From positions 682,001 to 746,000 of the forward strand of contig NZ_LT629759.1 of assembly GCF_900105025.1 (NCBI RefSeq): a DNA stretch of 64,000 nucleotides. Reading direction: 5' to 3'. Position numbers and translations under genes: made by a program. The first letter of the stretch is position 1, and each line of letters begins with the position of its first letter. The notes below the pieces were generated by a model, which did not search any database, was not told where the DNA came from, and saw only the letters and a program-made list of their open reading frames with translations. The stretch comes from Parafannyhessea umbonata. GTDB lineage: Bacteria > Actinomycetota > Coriobacteriia > Coriobacteriales > Atopobiaceae. This document shows positions 26,087 to 33,801 of the stretch, piece by piece.

Positions 26087-27568
26087 CTAGTCCCTCGTGC
26101 CGAGGGCGTGGCAGATGTTGCTCCACGGGGCGACGTCCTCCACGGGCGCCTCGTCCCACAGCTTCAGGACGTCTGCGGGCACGAACTCGCGGCGCACGTC
26201 GACCTCGCCGCCGTACAGGCGGAACCAGTCGGCGCTCATGACCAGGTAGCCGTCCTTGCCCTGATCCTTGCCCCAGCTGTTCTCGATGCGCCACGCCTTG
26301 GGCTGGCCGTCGGCGTCCAGCTCGACGCCCTGGAAGCACATGGCGTGGGTGAGGCTGGTCTCGCGCGCGTCGATCATGTCGGCGCGGGTCATGGAGAGGT
26401 CGACGCCGAACAGGCCGTTCAGGTCCTCGCCGTCGAGCGACAGCACGTACTTGAAGTCCTCGATGTTGCGCGGGAACTCCTGCATGACGTCGCACGCCAT
26501 GGCGCATGGGACGCCGGCCCTCAGGCTCGCGATGGCCGCCTGCTCAAGCACCTGCGGCTCCACGTTCAGCACGCGGATGGGCGTGCCGCCCTGGACGGAG
26601 TCCGTGAGCGTGAGGTGGTACGCGCGGCCGTACGGGCGCGACTCGCCGGGCATGGAGACGAGGGCGACGTAGTCGTCGGGGTCGGCGGGCACGTAGCGCT
26701 CGGCGAACTCGAGCGGCGTGATGCCGAGGTCGCGGATGACCTGCGAGGCGCGGGACTCGTCCTTCTCGCCCTGGGCGCCGCCGTCGGCACCGTCCGTCGC
26801 TGGCTTCGGCGCGGGCTCGATGGGGGAGAGCTTTGCCGCGTCCGCCTTGCAGTTCTTGCCGACCTTCATCACGAAGTCGAACGTGACGGGCGGCTCGCCC
26901 AGGCACGTCGCGAGCAGCTGGTGCACGTCGGCCAGCATGTCCTGCTTTGCGGCGCGCAGCTCTGCTTCTGGGGCCCCGTCCTTGTGCATGCGGCGCAGCG
27001 TGAACGCGTCCTTGCGCACCAGGCGCTCGAGCTGGGCGTTCATCTGGCTGGAGTTCTTGGTGCACGCGGTCTCGGGCATGGCGTACTTCGGGACGATGCC
27101 CCACTTGCGCACGACGTTCATCGCGAACGAGTAGTAGCCGCCGTCGCCCATGCCAAAGTCGAGCACGTGGCAGACCTCGCGGGCGTCTTCCGGCAGGTCC
27201 GCGGTCTGGATGACGTACTCGAGCGTGGAGTTCGCCTTCTCGAGCTTGTCGTAGAACATGCCAAACGCCTGGCTGAACTCGATCGTGTCCACGTCGAGGA
27301 AGGTCATGGTGTCGTGGCGCAGCGCGTTCATGGCGCTGAAGAACCAGCAGCGGCCGCTCTGGCGTTGGTTCGTGACCTCGGCGGTCTTGGGGACGGTCAC
27401 GCCAAACGTGTCGCTGTACGTGCGCATCTTTGTGGTGTCGCGTGCGGCGGCCATCACGTTCGCGGACGTGACGGCGTTCCTGGCGACGCGGTTTGCGCGA
27501 TCCGCGCCAAACGCGGCGTTGCGCTCCTGCGCCCATGTGGTGTCGACGCTGAGTGAATCCTTGCTCAT
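26087..27568 (-). CDS. pepC: Aminopeptidase C (bleomycin-hydrolase family)
   Basis: Cytosolic papain-fold cysteine aminopeptidase, C1B family, 493 aa. The catalytic Cys74 lies in NQRQSGRCWFFSAMN, the His in SLTHAMCFQGVEL and the Asn in WRIENSWGKDQG. ATG 27568 follows GTGAGGAGA. An unusual acidic/Ala insertion (PIEPAPKPATDGADGGAQGE, continuing KDE) sits in the middle of the protein. The enzyme trims N-terminal residues from peptides. The prophage begins just upstream, so its promoter region borders the integration site. Confidence 0.94.
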   Translation of the reverse strand: MSKDSLSVDTTWAQERNAAFGADRANRVARNAVTSANVMAAARDTTKMRTYSDTFGVTVPKTAEVTNQRQSGRCWFFSAMNALRHDTMTFLDVDTIEFSQAFGMFYDKLEKANSTLEYVIQTADLPEDAREVCHVLDFGMGDGGYYSFAMNVVRKWGIVPKYAMPETACTKNSSQMNAQLERLVRKDAFTLRRMHKDGAPEAELRAAKQDMLADVHQLLATCLGEPPVTFDFVMKVGKNCKADAAKLSPIEPAPKPATDGADGGAQGEKDESRASQVIRDLGITPLEFAERYVPADPDDYVALVSMPGESRPYGRAYHLTLTDSVQGGTPIRVLNVEPQVLEQAAIASLRAGVPCAMACDVMQEFPRNIEDFKYVLSLDGEDLNGLFGVDLSMTRADMIDARETSLTHAMCFQGVELDADGQPKAWRIENSWGKDQGKDGYLVMSADWFRLYGGEVDVRREFVPADVLKLWDEAPVEDVAPWSNICHALGTRD

Positions 27569-27726
27569 GTGTCTCCTCACATAGATAGAGAGTTGGTTTT
27601 GACCATACGAGAATAGCACCATGCCGCCCGAACGCGTTCCGTGGCGCCGCCATGTCGCTATACTGGCATGGTATAGCGATATTGACAAAATCGCAGGTAA
27701 ATCGCTTGTATAATCTTGCTTGGTCC
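27569..27726. promoter_or_regulatory. pepC upstream region and probable left prophage junction
   Basis: It holds a perfect inverted repeat, TCGCTATAC (27655-27663) and GTATAGCGA (27671-27679). A TGCTATTCT extended -10 on the minus strand near 27620 could serve pepC. TTGACA at 27682 and TATAAT at 27709 are good hexamers but 21 bp apart. The attL core should lie here, between the integrase stop and pepC, but it cannot be fixed without the right end. Confidence 0.45.
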
Positions 27727-28851
27727 CTAATCGTCCCAACCGTCTGCAAAAGGATTTTTGGAATACGCGCTGGCAACGGCCCTGATGTAGTCGTTCTCAT
27801 GCGGTCTGTCGTAGTGTTGACCGGTGACTCCGCCGACAGAGTGGCCCATGAGTCTCTCTATTAGCCAAGGCTCCATGCCAAGCGTGTACCTTGCAATCGT
27901 CTGCCACGATGCTCTGAGCGTCTGCATTGGTAGGTACCTGATTCCTGATGACATGACGAGTTTTCTGTACGCCCTCTTCACATAGTCCTGAGTCGCTGGC
28001 GAGTCAGAATCAGGCCCGACCAGCCACTCGTACCCCGCATTGCGCCTCGCGGTGGCGACCTCGTACACACGCCTCCCCATAGGACCCGGAATGGCGATTG
28101 TCCTCTCGCTGAACCTGTTCTTGAGCGTGTCGGTCAGCCCAGCGGCCTGAGTGACCTGACGTGTTATCGGCATCGAGCAGACTCCTGACTCCATTGAAGC
28201 CTCGTCGCACCTCACGCCTATTGACTCGCCAACGCGGCAGCTGCCGAACGCGCAGAGCAGAAACGGTATCTCAGCGACGGAGCCTCTGAGAGCACGCCAC
28301 ACGTCCCTGAGTTCGTCTACGTCGTACGATTCGCTAGTGCTCTCTCTCGACTCCCTGACGGGCATCTCTAGCGCAGCGGAGAACGGGTCGTTGTCGGTCG
28401 CGCCCATGAACCTAGCCCTGTCCATGATGCGCGACAGTACGGTCTTGCACTGCATGGCCGTTGCGTTCGACTTCGACAGGAGCCACTCCTGAACGTCTGG
28501 TGGACTCACTGCGCCAAGCTGTACGTTGCTCCACCTAGGCCCTACGTGGTTCTTCCACGTCGAATCGAACTGCCTACGTGCGTTAAGGCTCATTTTCCCC
28601 GACTCGCAACGCCTGTCTGCCCAAGGAACCCACCACAGGTCGTGCGCCTGACCAACGGTGACTGACCCATGCTCCTCGGAATGCTCGACGTGAAGCAGGG
28701 CGAGCCTGTCGAACGCCTGTCTGCGCGTCCCGTGTACCGTCTCGCTCATCCTTCGGTACGTACCGCCAGAGTCCTTGCCCCAGTACCTAATCCTGTACTT
28801 GCCCTTTGAGACTAGCGTGACGCTGCCCCATGATGCTCTCTTTCCGGCCAT
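27727..28851 (-). CDS. int: Tyrosine-recombinase phage integrase
   Basis: 374 aa. An N-terminal AP2-like arm-binding region (SVTLVSKGKYRIRYW) and a SAM-like core-binding domain precede the catalytic domain. The first Arg is in SCRVGESIGV. The second Arg region, MQTLRASWQTIARYTLG, has Thr where the family usually has His in HxLR. It ends in LMGHSVGGVTGQHYDRP, with Tyr347 the nucleophile. ATG 28851 lies 2 nt after the upstream gene's stop; an in-frame ATG 36 nt earlier is less likely. It sits at the prophage edge, as expected. Confidence 0.92.
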   Translation of the reverse strand: MAGKRASWGSVTLVSKGKYRIRYWGKDSGGTYRRMSETVHGTRRQAFDRLALLHVEHSEEHGSVTVGQAHDLWWVPWADRRCESGKMSLNARRQFDSTWKNHVGPRWSNVQLGAVSPPDVQEWLLSKSNATAMQCKTVLSRIMDRARFMGATDNDPFSAALEMPVRESRESTSESYDVDELRDVWRALRGSVAEIPFLLCAFGSCRVGESIGVRCDEASMESGVCSMPITRQVTQAAGLTDTLKNRFSERTIAIPGPMGRRVYEVATARRNAGYEWLVGPDSDSPATQDYVKRAYRKLVMSSGIRYLPMQTLRASWQTIARYTLGMEPWLIERLMGHSVGGVTGQHYDRPHENDYIRAVASAYSKNPFADGWDD

Positions 28852-28853
28852 GG

Positions 28854-29651
28854 CTATATGTACCAGCGCGCGCCACAGGTGCGGCATACCATCTCTGAGC
28901 GGTTCTTCTTGCCGGTCATCGCTCCTACGCCAGCGCCAACGGCGGTCCCGACCGGGTTAACTATAGAGCCTACCGCTCCTCCAACCACGGCGCGGCCAAC
29001 AGAGACCTTCTTTCCTGAGCCGAGGACCATGGTGTCATGTGAACCGCACTTGGGGCATATCGTCGGGTTGTGCCTGTTCTGAACCTTCGCTGGCTTTCCC
29101 GCGTACTTGTTGGGAGCGTAGTGGAAGCTGTTCATCTGTGCGAGATACGCCTCGCGCTCATAGGATGACATTGTCTCCGCCTGTATATCGCGTGCCTTCT
29201 CGGCCTTCTCCTTGGCCTCATTCTCCTCGCGTACTGCCCTGCGCTCCGCATCTCTCTCGTCTGAGATGCGCCTCTCTATCGAATCCCTCTCTACTATTGC
29301 GTCTGCATGCTTGTAGAACATCTCCCTGTCTTCGTCGGTTGGAGAGTAGCCAAGGCGCTTGCTCGCTCGCCTCTCGTACCTCCTGTCGCCGAATCCGAAC
29401 GCGAACTCTGGCACAAGCCAGATGCAAGAGCAGGCGGCTGTAGGAGCAATTCCGTAGTCTGGTATAGCTCCGAGAGACAGGACGGTAAGCGCTATCCCCG
29501 CCCTTATCACGTGCTTTACTGGGTCGCCCTTCTTCGCCCTCTCGTTAGCGACGGCGTTCTGCCACCTCTTGTAGCGGATGTATCCGTCGCTACTCTCGTA
29601 CTCCGAGACCGTCTTCTCAGCCTCAGCAAGCTCTCTCTCGTAGCCAGACAT
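28854..29651 (-). CDS. Zinc-ribbon, glycine-zipper phage protein of unknown function
   Basis: 265 aa, ATG 29651 after GGGGGAAG. An N-terminal hydrophobic stretch (VIRAGIALTVLSLGAIPDYG) is followed by a long charged helical region (Glu/Arg/Lys/Ala). A Cys pair (ICPKCGSHDTM) and a second (VCRTCGARWYI) near the C-terminus frame a Gly/Val/Ala-rich segment (GRAVVGGAVGSIVNPVGTAV). Similar zinc-ribbon/glycine-zipper proteins occur next to phage repressors and may be superinfection or membrane factors; the role here is unknown. It forms one operon with the integrase. Confidence 0.7.
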   Translation of the reverse strand: MSGYERELAEAEKTVSEYESSDGYIRYKRWQNAVANERAKKGDPVKHVIRAGIALTVLSLGAIPDYGIAPTAACSCIWLVPEFAFGFGDRRYERRASKRLGYSPTDEDREMFYKHADAIVERDSIERRISDERDAERRAVREENEAKEKAEKARDIQAETMSSYEREAYLAQMNSFHYAPNKYAGKPAKVQNRHNPTICPKCGSHDTMVLGSGKKVSVGRAVVGGAVGSIVNPVGTAVGAGVGAMTGKKNRSEMVCRTCGARWYI

Positions 29652-29703
29652 ATCTTCCCCCCATCTCAATTTGTGTCCAATGATGGAACTAATGTTCTAA
29701 AAG

Positions 29704-29952
29704 TCACGCGCGGCCAGCGAAGTGACCATTAGGCGTGTCTGACAGCCCAATGATGTAGTCCGCGCTGCAATCGAGCGCGCGGCATATCTTCGCGAGCATG
29801 TCCGAGTCGGGAGTGCGCTTGCCGTGCTCCCATCCGCTCACGGTCTGCTTTGTCACGCCAACCATGCCGCCAAGCTGCTCCTGCGTGAGCCTGCGAAAGC
29901 CCCGCATCGATGCGATACGCAGTCCTATAGAGACGGAAGAAGAGGAATCCAT
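29704..29952 (-). CDS. Small XRE-family repressor (CI-like)
   Basis: 82 aa, ATG 29952 after AGGAGG. One helix-turn-helix of the HTH_3 type fills the protein (IASMRGFRRLTQEQLGGMVG, VTKQTVSGWEHGKRTPDSDM, ICRALDCSADYIIGLSD). No peptidase/LexA-like C-terminal domain is present, so induction cannot be by RecA-stimulated self-cleavage. It is divergent from the Cro-like gene across a 280-bp region with two dyad operators, the layout of a lysogeny switch. Confidence 0.85.
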   Translation of the reverse strand: MDSSSSVSIGLRIASMRGFRRLTQEQLGGMVGVTKQTVSGWEHGKRTPDSDMLAKICRALDCSADYIIGLSDTPNGHFAGRA

Positions 29953-30006
29953 GTGCGCCTCCTTTTTGACTTAGTAGCCTTGTACCCGATTATTTCAGAA
30001 TTCCAC

Positions 30007-30034
30007 TTGCAAAAGTTCGCAAACTGCGTACTAT
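30007..30034 (+). promoter_or_regulatory. Early rightward phage promoter (PR-like)
   Basis: TTGCAA (30007-30012) and TACTAT (30029-30034) with 16-bp spacing. The first operator lies between and over the -10, as expected for repressor control. Confidence 0.6.
30014..30032. promoter_or_regulatory. Phage operator, copy 1
   Basis: AGTTCGCAAACTGCGTACT. One of three 19-bp sites sharing 13 invariant positions and the dyad form AGTA-n-GC...GC-n-TACT. It overlaps the PR-like promoter. Confidence 0.7.
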
Positions 30035-30045
30035 GGTCAGTGTCG

Positions 30046-30064
30046 AGTAAGCGAAGCGCGTACT
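30046..30064. promoter_or_regulatory. Phage operator, copy 2
   Basis: AGTAAGCGAAGCGCGTACT. This is the most symmetric copy of the 19-bp dyad, centred 32 bp (about three helical turns) from copy 1. Confidence 0.7.
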
Positions 30065-30232
30065 TCGACGGCAGACCTTTGACAATCGGATACCCCAGTA
30101 CGTCGGACGGGGAGAGAGGCCCCTAAGACCGCTGCTGGAATGCTCGTGCGCTAATCGATTGAGGAGGAGCGCTCAGGCGTTGCGGCATGGATGACCGCAA
30201 CGAAGGAACAAAACATCAGTTGGAGGTTCTAG

Positions 30233-30427
30233 GTGTCCAACAGGTTCAAGGAACGCAGGAACGAACTCGGCCTCTCCGCAGAGCAAGCTGCCGTGAAGAT
30301 AGGAGTCACGCTCGGGACGCTCTACTCGTGGGAGCGCGGAGACACGAAGCCGAACGCGAAGAAGCTCGCCGACATGGCAGTCGCTTATGAGGTGTCTGCC
30401 GACTGGCTCATTGGGCTTGAAAAGTAA
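30233..30427 (+). CDS. Cro-like XRE-family regulator
   Basis: 64 aa from GTG 30233, six bases after GGAGG. HTH_3 fold: RFKERRNELGLSAEQAAVKI, GVTLGTLYSWERGDTKPNAK, AYEVSADWLIGLEK. It closely parallels the divergent repressor (both end with ADxIIGL/ADWLIGL) and probably binds the same dyads. First gene of the early rightward operon. Confidence 0.85.
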   Translation: MSNRFKERRNELGLSAEQAAVKIGVTLGTLYSWERGDTKPNAKKLADMAVAYEVSADWLIGLEK

Positions 30428-30441
30428 GCAAATCGCGTACC
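30423..30441. promoter_or_regulatory. Phage operator, copy 3
   Basis: AGTAAGCAAATCGCGTACC overlaps the stop codon of the Cro-like gene and precedes the next gene's ribosome site, so it may let the repressor or Cro act on the downstream early operon as well. TTGAAA (30417) and TACCTT (30438) flank it at a short 15-bp spacing. Confidence 0.65.
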
Positions 30442-30463
30442 TTGTCAAACAGGAGGGATAGCG

Positions 30464-30625
30464 ATGAAAGATACTTTCAGCTACGGGCGTGGCCGCATCG
30501 AACAGTTTGTGTACGAGCACCCATACGTCTCGTTCGTAGCGTTCCTAGCAGCAATGTTCGGCTTCATGGCAATCGTCGGCCTAAACGACATGGGCGACAG
30601 GGTTACTGCTCTAGGAGGAATGTAG
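30464..30625 (+). CDS. Small single-pass membrane protein
   Basis: 53 aa, ATG 30464 with AGGAGGG seven bases upstream. A polar N-terminus (MKDTFSYGRGRIEQFVYEHP) is followed by one hydrophobic helix (VSFVAFLAAMFGFMAIVGL). The stop is directly before the next gene's start. No family recognised. The strong ribosome site and tight packing support a real gene. Confidence 0.6.
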   Translation: MKDTFSYGRGRIEQFVYEHPYVSFVAFLAAMFGFMAIVGLNDMGDRVTALGGM

Positions 30626-30626
30626 C

Positions 30627-30911
30627 ATGCCGGACCTCTACTACTCGATAGGCTCGTCTTATCCCGGTCAGGTGAGCCTTGCTAACCACGGAGTCTACGA
30701 CCCTAGAGCGAGGCTCCACAAGCCAATGCAGGTCCTCGCAAGACGCGGAGACTGGAAGCTCGTGAGCGCATGGAACGGAGACTCCTACGACTACCTAGCG
30801 AGCCACCCGACGCACGGAGAGTTCCACCTCATGGCGCGCGACGAGTCTGTCGCACGCACCCAGTGGCGCAGGATGCTCGACGAGATGGGGGTCAGGCCAA
30901 GTGAAGCTTGA
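30627..30911 (+). CDS. Phage early protein of unknown function
   Basis: 94 aa; AGGAGG overlaps the preceding gene's end. Rich in Tyr, Trp, His and Arg with no Cys motif or membrane segment (MPDLYYSIGSSYPGQVSLAN at the start, TQWRRMLDEMGV near the end). The family is not recognised. It overlaps the following HTH gene by 11 nt. Confidence 0.6.
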   Translation: MPDLYYSIGSSYPGQVSLANHGVYDPRARLHKPMQVLARRGDWKLVSAWNGDSYDYLASHPTHGEFHLMARDESVARTQWRRMLDEMGVRPSEA

Positions 30912-31101
30912 GATGACATACACGGTCCGTCAGCTCCACGACATGACTGGCGTTCCGATGACAACGATTTACGACGCGATACACAAGGGGCTGCTCAAGG
31001 CCAAACCGCTCCCCGGATACGAGCGCGGATACCGCATCAAGGAGAGCGAGGTCCAGAGGTACTTCAACGGAGGCGATGCCGTTGGCAGCGAACGTCCTTG
31101 A
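30901..31101 (+). CDS. Excisionase/MerR-type helix-turn-helix protein
   Basis: 66 aa, GTG start at 30901. HTH_17-type fold: YTVRQLHDMTGVPMTTIYDA, IHKGLLKAKPLPG, then YRIKESEVQRYF. Such proteins serve as excisionases or transcription regulators in phages. Its placement in the early operon fits either, and residues alone cannot decide. It overlaps the next gene by 26 nt. Confidence 0.7.
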   Translation: MKLEMTYTVRQLHDMTGVPMTTIYDAIHKGLLKAKPLPGYERGYRIKESEVQRYFNGGDAVGSERP

Positions 31102-31624
31102 GTTCTTCGTCCCGTCGAACCGAGTTGACAAGCGCGGCAGGCCGACTCACATGGATGGAATCAACGACGTCGTTGGCGCTGCTAGGGCGAACACCTATCT
31201 TAGCGCGAAGAAGAAGCGCGAGGACACCGAGTGGGTCGCCAAGTACGCGAGAGACGCAATGCTCTCGTGCGGGTGGGAGACTCCAGACGAGCTTGTGACC
31301 GTAACGACAGTCTGGTACGAGACGTCGCTGCTGCGAGACCTCGACAACGTTTACGGAGGCGTCAAGTACGTGCTCGACGCGCTTTGCACTCCGGCCAGAT
31401 GGAGCGACAAGAAGCGAGCGTACACGCGCAACCCGTTCGGGTGCGGCGCCATCGTCGATGACTCGCGTAGGTACGTCGGGGAGCTTCGCTTCGGAGCAAA
31501 GGTCAGCAAGGAACATCCGGGCGTGCTTGTCCGTGTCAAGAAGATGCAGCCGAGTGTGAGGAGCGACGTTCTAGCTGCTGAGTGGGTTGACGAACAACTT
31601 GCAAATGGAGGTTGCAATGAGTGA
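31076..31624 (+). CDS. RusA-like Holliday-junction nuclease (putative)
   Basis: 182 aa. The core RDLDNVYGGVKYVLDAL followed by GCGAIVDDSRRYVGELRFG matches the acidic DxDN...DAL...DD pattern of RusA-family endonucleases, and the N-terminus (LEFFVPSNRVDKRGRP) fits the first strand. RusA resolves Holliday junctions in phage recombination and is often encoded near RecT and SSB, as here. The protein is longer than typical RusA (about 120-140 aa). Function is inferred from the motif and context. Confidence 0.6.
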   Translation: MPLAANVLEFFVPSNRVDKRGRPTHMDGINDVVGAARANTYLSAKKKREDTEWVAKYARDAMLSCGWETPDELVTVTTVWYETSLLRDLDNVYGGVKYVLDALCTPARWSDKKRAYTRNPFGCGAIVDDSRRYVGELRFGAKVSKEHPGVLVRVKKMQPSVRSDVLAAEWVDEQLANGGCNE

Positions 31625-32615
31625 CGTACAGAACGTGACGCCTGAGATAATCGACGTCCCAGAGGTGATTAGCGGAGCCGACCAGTGGCTCGCAGAGCAG
31701 CGAGCCAAGGTATCTTCAATTGCCGAGGAATACAAGCCACACCAGATTACAAGCGGGCAGGACTACCGAGACAGCAAGCGTGCGAGGACAAGCGCACGCA
31801 AGGCAATCAAGGAGGTAGAGGACGCCCGCAAGCAGCAGGTCGGGGCGATAAAGAGCGCCGTGAAGGACTTCGAGACTCAGGTCCGTGACCTTCTCGAGCC
31901 GCTGTCAAACGTTGACGCGGACTACAAGGCTGCTCTCACCGAGTGGGAGAACCTCGTCATTGACAGCAGGACCCAATCGATTGCGGCGTGGTACGAGGAC
32001 GAGTTCCCTGACGTGTCCTCGGTCATCCCGTTCAAGACGCTCTGGGACAGGTTCTCGGCTGAGGGAAAGTGGGGACTCTACGGGACCAACGAGGTCGCGA
32101 TACGCGATGACGTTGAGAAGCGAGTAGGCGAGATAGAGCAGGACCTAGCGACGCTCGTCTCTGCCCCGTACGACGATGCTGACAAGGCCAACGTCAAGGC
32201 AGAGTACGTGAGGACGCTCGACATGTCATCGGCCCTCCGCAACGCAGACGAGGCTCGTAAGGCCAGAGAGGCGCTAAAGCGAGCGGAAGAGGAGCGGAAG
32301 AAGCGCGAGGAGGAGGCCGCAGAGTACGAGAGGCAGCTCCGTCTCGCTAACGAGCAGGCGGCTCGCGAGCAGGCCGAAAAGGATGAGCGAGAGCGTCAGC
32401 AAAGGCTTGCCGAGGCCGAGGCCGCTCGCCAGCGCCGCATCGAGACTGGCCAGGAGCATCCTACGCCAGTACAGCCGAAGCCCGTTGCTACCAACGAGAG
32501 CGCAACAAGGACGCTCGTGTTCGAGGTAACGGTGCCAGAGAGCGTCGCTGGTCAGTTCGTCGCCGCGATGAAGTCTATTGACGGCGTCCACGGAAAGAAG
32601 ATTGGAGTCAGGTAA
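31617..32615 (+). CDS. DUF1351 family phage protein
   Basis: 332 aa, ATG 31617 after GGAGG, overlapping the previous gene's end. The N-terminal part (AEEYKPHQITSGQDYRDSKR, then KEVEDARKQQVGAIKSAVK) is typical of DUF1351. A long Glu/Arg/Ala coiled coil (about residues 215-280) and a small C-terminal beta domain (TRTLVFEVTVPESVAGQFV) follow. DUF1351 genes regularly precede annealing-protein genes in phage recombination modules; the mechanism is unknown. Confidence 0.75.
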   Translation: MSDVQNVTPEIIDVPEVISGADQWLAEQRAKVSSIAEEYKPHQITSGQDYRDSKRARTSARKAIKEVEDARKQQVGAIKSAVKDFETQVRDLLEPLSNVDADYKAALTEWENLVIDSRTQSIAAWYEDEFPDVSSVIPFKTLWDRFSAEGKWGLYGTNEVAIRDDVEKRVGEIEQDLATLVSAPYDDADKANVKAEYVRTLDMSSALRNADEARKAREALKRAEEERKKREEEAAEYERQLRLANEQAAREQAEKDERERQQRLAEAEAARQRRIETGQEHPTPVQPKPVATNESATRTLVFEVTVPESVAGQFVAAMKSIDGVHGKKIGVR

Positions 32616-33472
32616 TGGAAGAGACAACCGCGCTCGCGACGTTGGAACCGTCGCTCAACGAGCAGGTAGAGCTTGCGAAGGCACTCGCGCCAAGCGACAT
32701 TATCCCAGCTGCGTATCAGGGGAAGCCAGCGAACATCGTCGTTGCAATCGAGTTCGGGCAGAGCATGGGCCTAAGTCCGGCTGAGAGCCTCTACCGAATC
32801 AACGTCATCAAGGGGAAGCCGACTGCGAGCGCGGAGCTTATCGCCGCGCAGGTGCGAAAGGCTGGGCATAAGCTGCGCGTTTCCAAGGACGAGGCCAACA
32901 CGAGCGTCACCTGCACAATAGTCCGCAGCGATGACCCAAAGTATCCGTTCGTAGTCACGCGCGACAAGGCGTGGGCGCAGCAGATGGGCCTTGCCGTCAA
33001 GGAGAACTACCGCAAGCAGCCGCTCACCATGCTCACATGGCGAGCAATCACGGCATGTGCTCGCGAGGCTTGCCCTGAGGCGCTCTTCGGCGTCGCGTAC
33101 ACGCCTGACGAAATGCATGACTTCGACTCGGTGAGCGAGCCTGTGAGCGTCGATGGCAGCGCGACCGTGTCTGACGTCTCGCATCCACAGCAAGAGGACG
33201 AGCAGAAACCTCAGGACTACCTCTCGCAGGTGCGCGAGCTGTTCCACGCCTATCAGGAGGCGCGAGGCGGAATTGGTGCTGCTCAGGCCAACGGGGAGCT
33301 GTGCGACTACATGCGCGTGAAGTCGCTCCACGAGCTGAGCGAGGACGGAGCGGCGACTCTTGCAGAGATGATGCAAGACGTTGTCACCCGCTACAAGTCG
33401 CAGATGGTAGAGCCTCAGCAGACCGCCGAGTCCGGCGAGCCTGACCTCGCCGAGGCCGACTACGAGTTCTGA
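32615..33472 (+). CDS. RecT-like single-strand annealing protein (putative)
   Basis: 285 aa, overlapping DUF1351 by 1 nt. The segment IVVAIEFGQSMGLSPAESLY, INVIKGKPTASAELIAAQVR and the later LTMLTWRAITACAREACPEAL resemble divergent RecT-family annealing proteins of actinobacterial phages. The C-terminal third is acidic and probably disordered. Neighbours (RusA-like, DUF1351, SSB) form a recombination module. A decisive family assignment would need a profile search. Confidence 0.55.
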   Translation: MEETTALATLEPSLNEQVELAKALAPSDIIPAAYQGKPANIVVAIEFGQSMGLSPAESLYRINVIKGKPTASAELIAAQVRKAGHKLRVSKDEANTSVTCTIVRSDDPKYPFVVTRDKAWAQQMGLAVKENYRKQPLTMLTWRAITACAREACPEALFGVAYTPDEMHDFDSVSEPVSVDGSATVSDVSHPQQEDEQKPQDYLSQVRELFHAYQEARGGIGAAQANGELCDYMRVKSLHELSEDGAATLAEMMQDVVTRYKSQMVEPQQTAESGEPDLAEADYEF

Positions 33473-33786
33473 TGGCTGGCATCTGCGGAGGGGCGCTCGT
33501 TGTCCTCGTGAGGACTGGCAAGGGGATAAGGCAGCAAACGTTCAAGCTATCAGCAATAGAGTGCCAGACGGCGGCGAAGGCCATAGACGCTCTCAAGTAC
33601 GACTACGACGGTAGACCGAAGAGGTACAGGCAGATAGGCGAGGCCGAGTCGATAGACATTTGGAGGGAGGTCAACAGCGGTGTGTCGTTCGCCGACATTC
33701 AGGAGAGTCACGGGATATCGCCGCTCCAAATAGAAAGCGCCGTGAAGAGGTGCGAGTGCGGGCGGTACGGAAAGCTAGAGCCTTAG
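33472..33786 (+). CDS. Small phage protein with possible HTH
   Basis: 104 aa; the start overlaps the preceding stop (TGATGG). The C-terminal half contains IDIWREVNSGVSFADIQESH, GISPLQIESAVKR, which could fold as a helix-turn-helix, and ends in CECGRYGKL. No family recognised. It lies between the RecT-like gene and ssb. Confidence 0.55.
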   Translation: MAGICGGALVVLVRTGKGIRQQTFKLSAIECQTAAKAIDALKYDYDGRPKRYRQIGEAESIDIWREVNSGVSFADIQESHGISPLQIESAVKRCECGRYGKLEP

Positions 33787-33801
33787 AGGAACAGGAGTCA
33801 A

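Larger units (their letters stand above)
29953..30232. promoter_or_regulatory. Lysogeny switch region
   Basis: Divergent control region between the repressor and Cro-like genes. It holds the rightward promoter (30007-30034), two 19-bp operators (30014-30032 and 30046-30064), a TTGACA at 30078-30083, and a perfect 8-bp hairpin CGTTGCGG/CCGCAACG (30178-30185/30195-30202) in the Cro leader. Confidence 0.7.

Noticed and set aside
27682-27714. TTGACA and TATAAT near the integrase end as a promoter
   Set aside because: Both hexamers are near-perfect but 21 bp apart, and the plus-strand transcript would run antisense into the integrase; retained only as a remark.
30187-30390. Open frame overlapping the Cro-like gene (67 aa, starts MDDRNEGTK)
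   Set aside because: Its start lies inside the hairpin and too far from the GAGGAGG site; its Arg-rich sequence looks like a frame shadow of the HTH gene.
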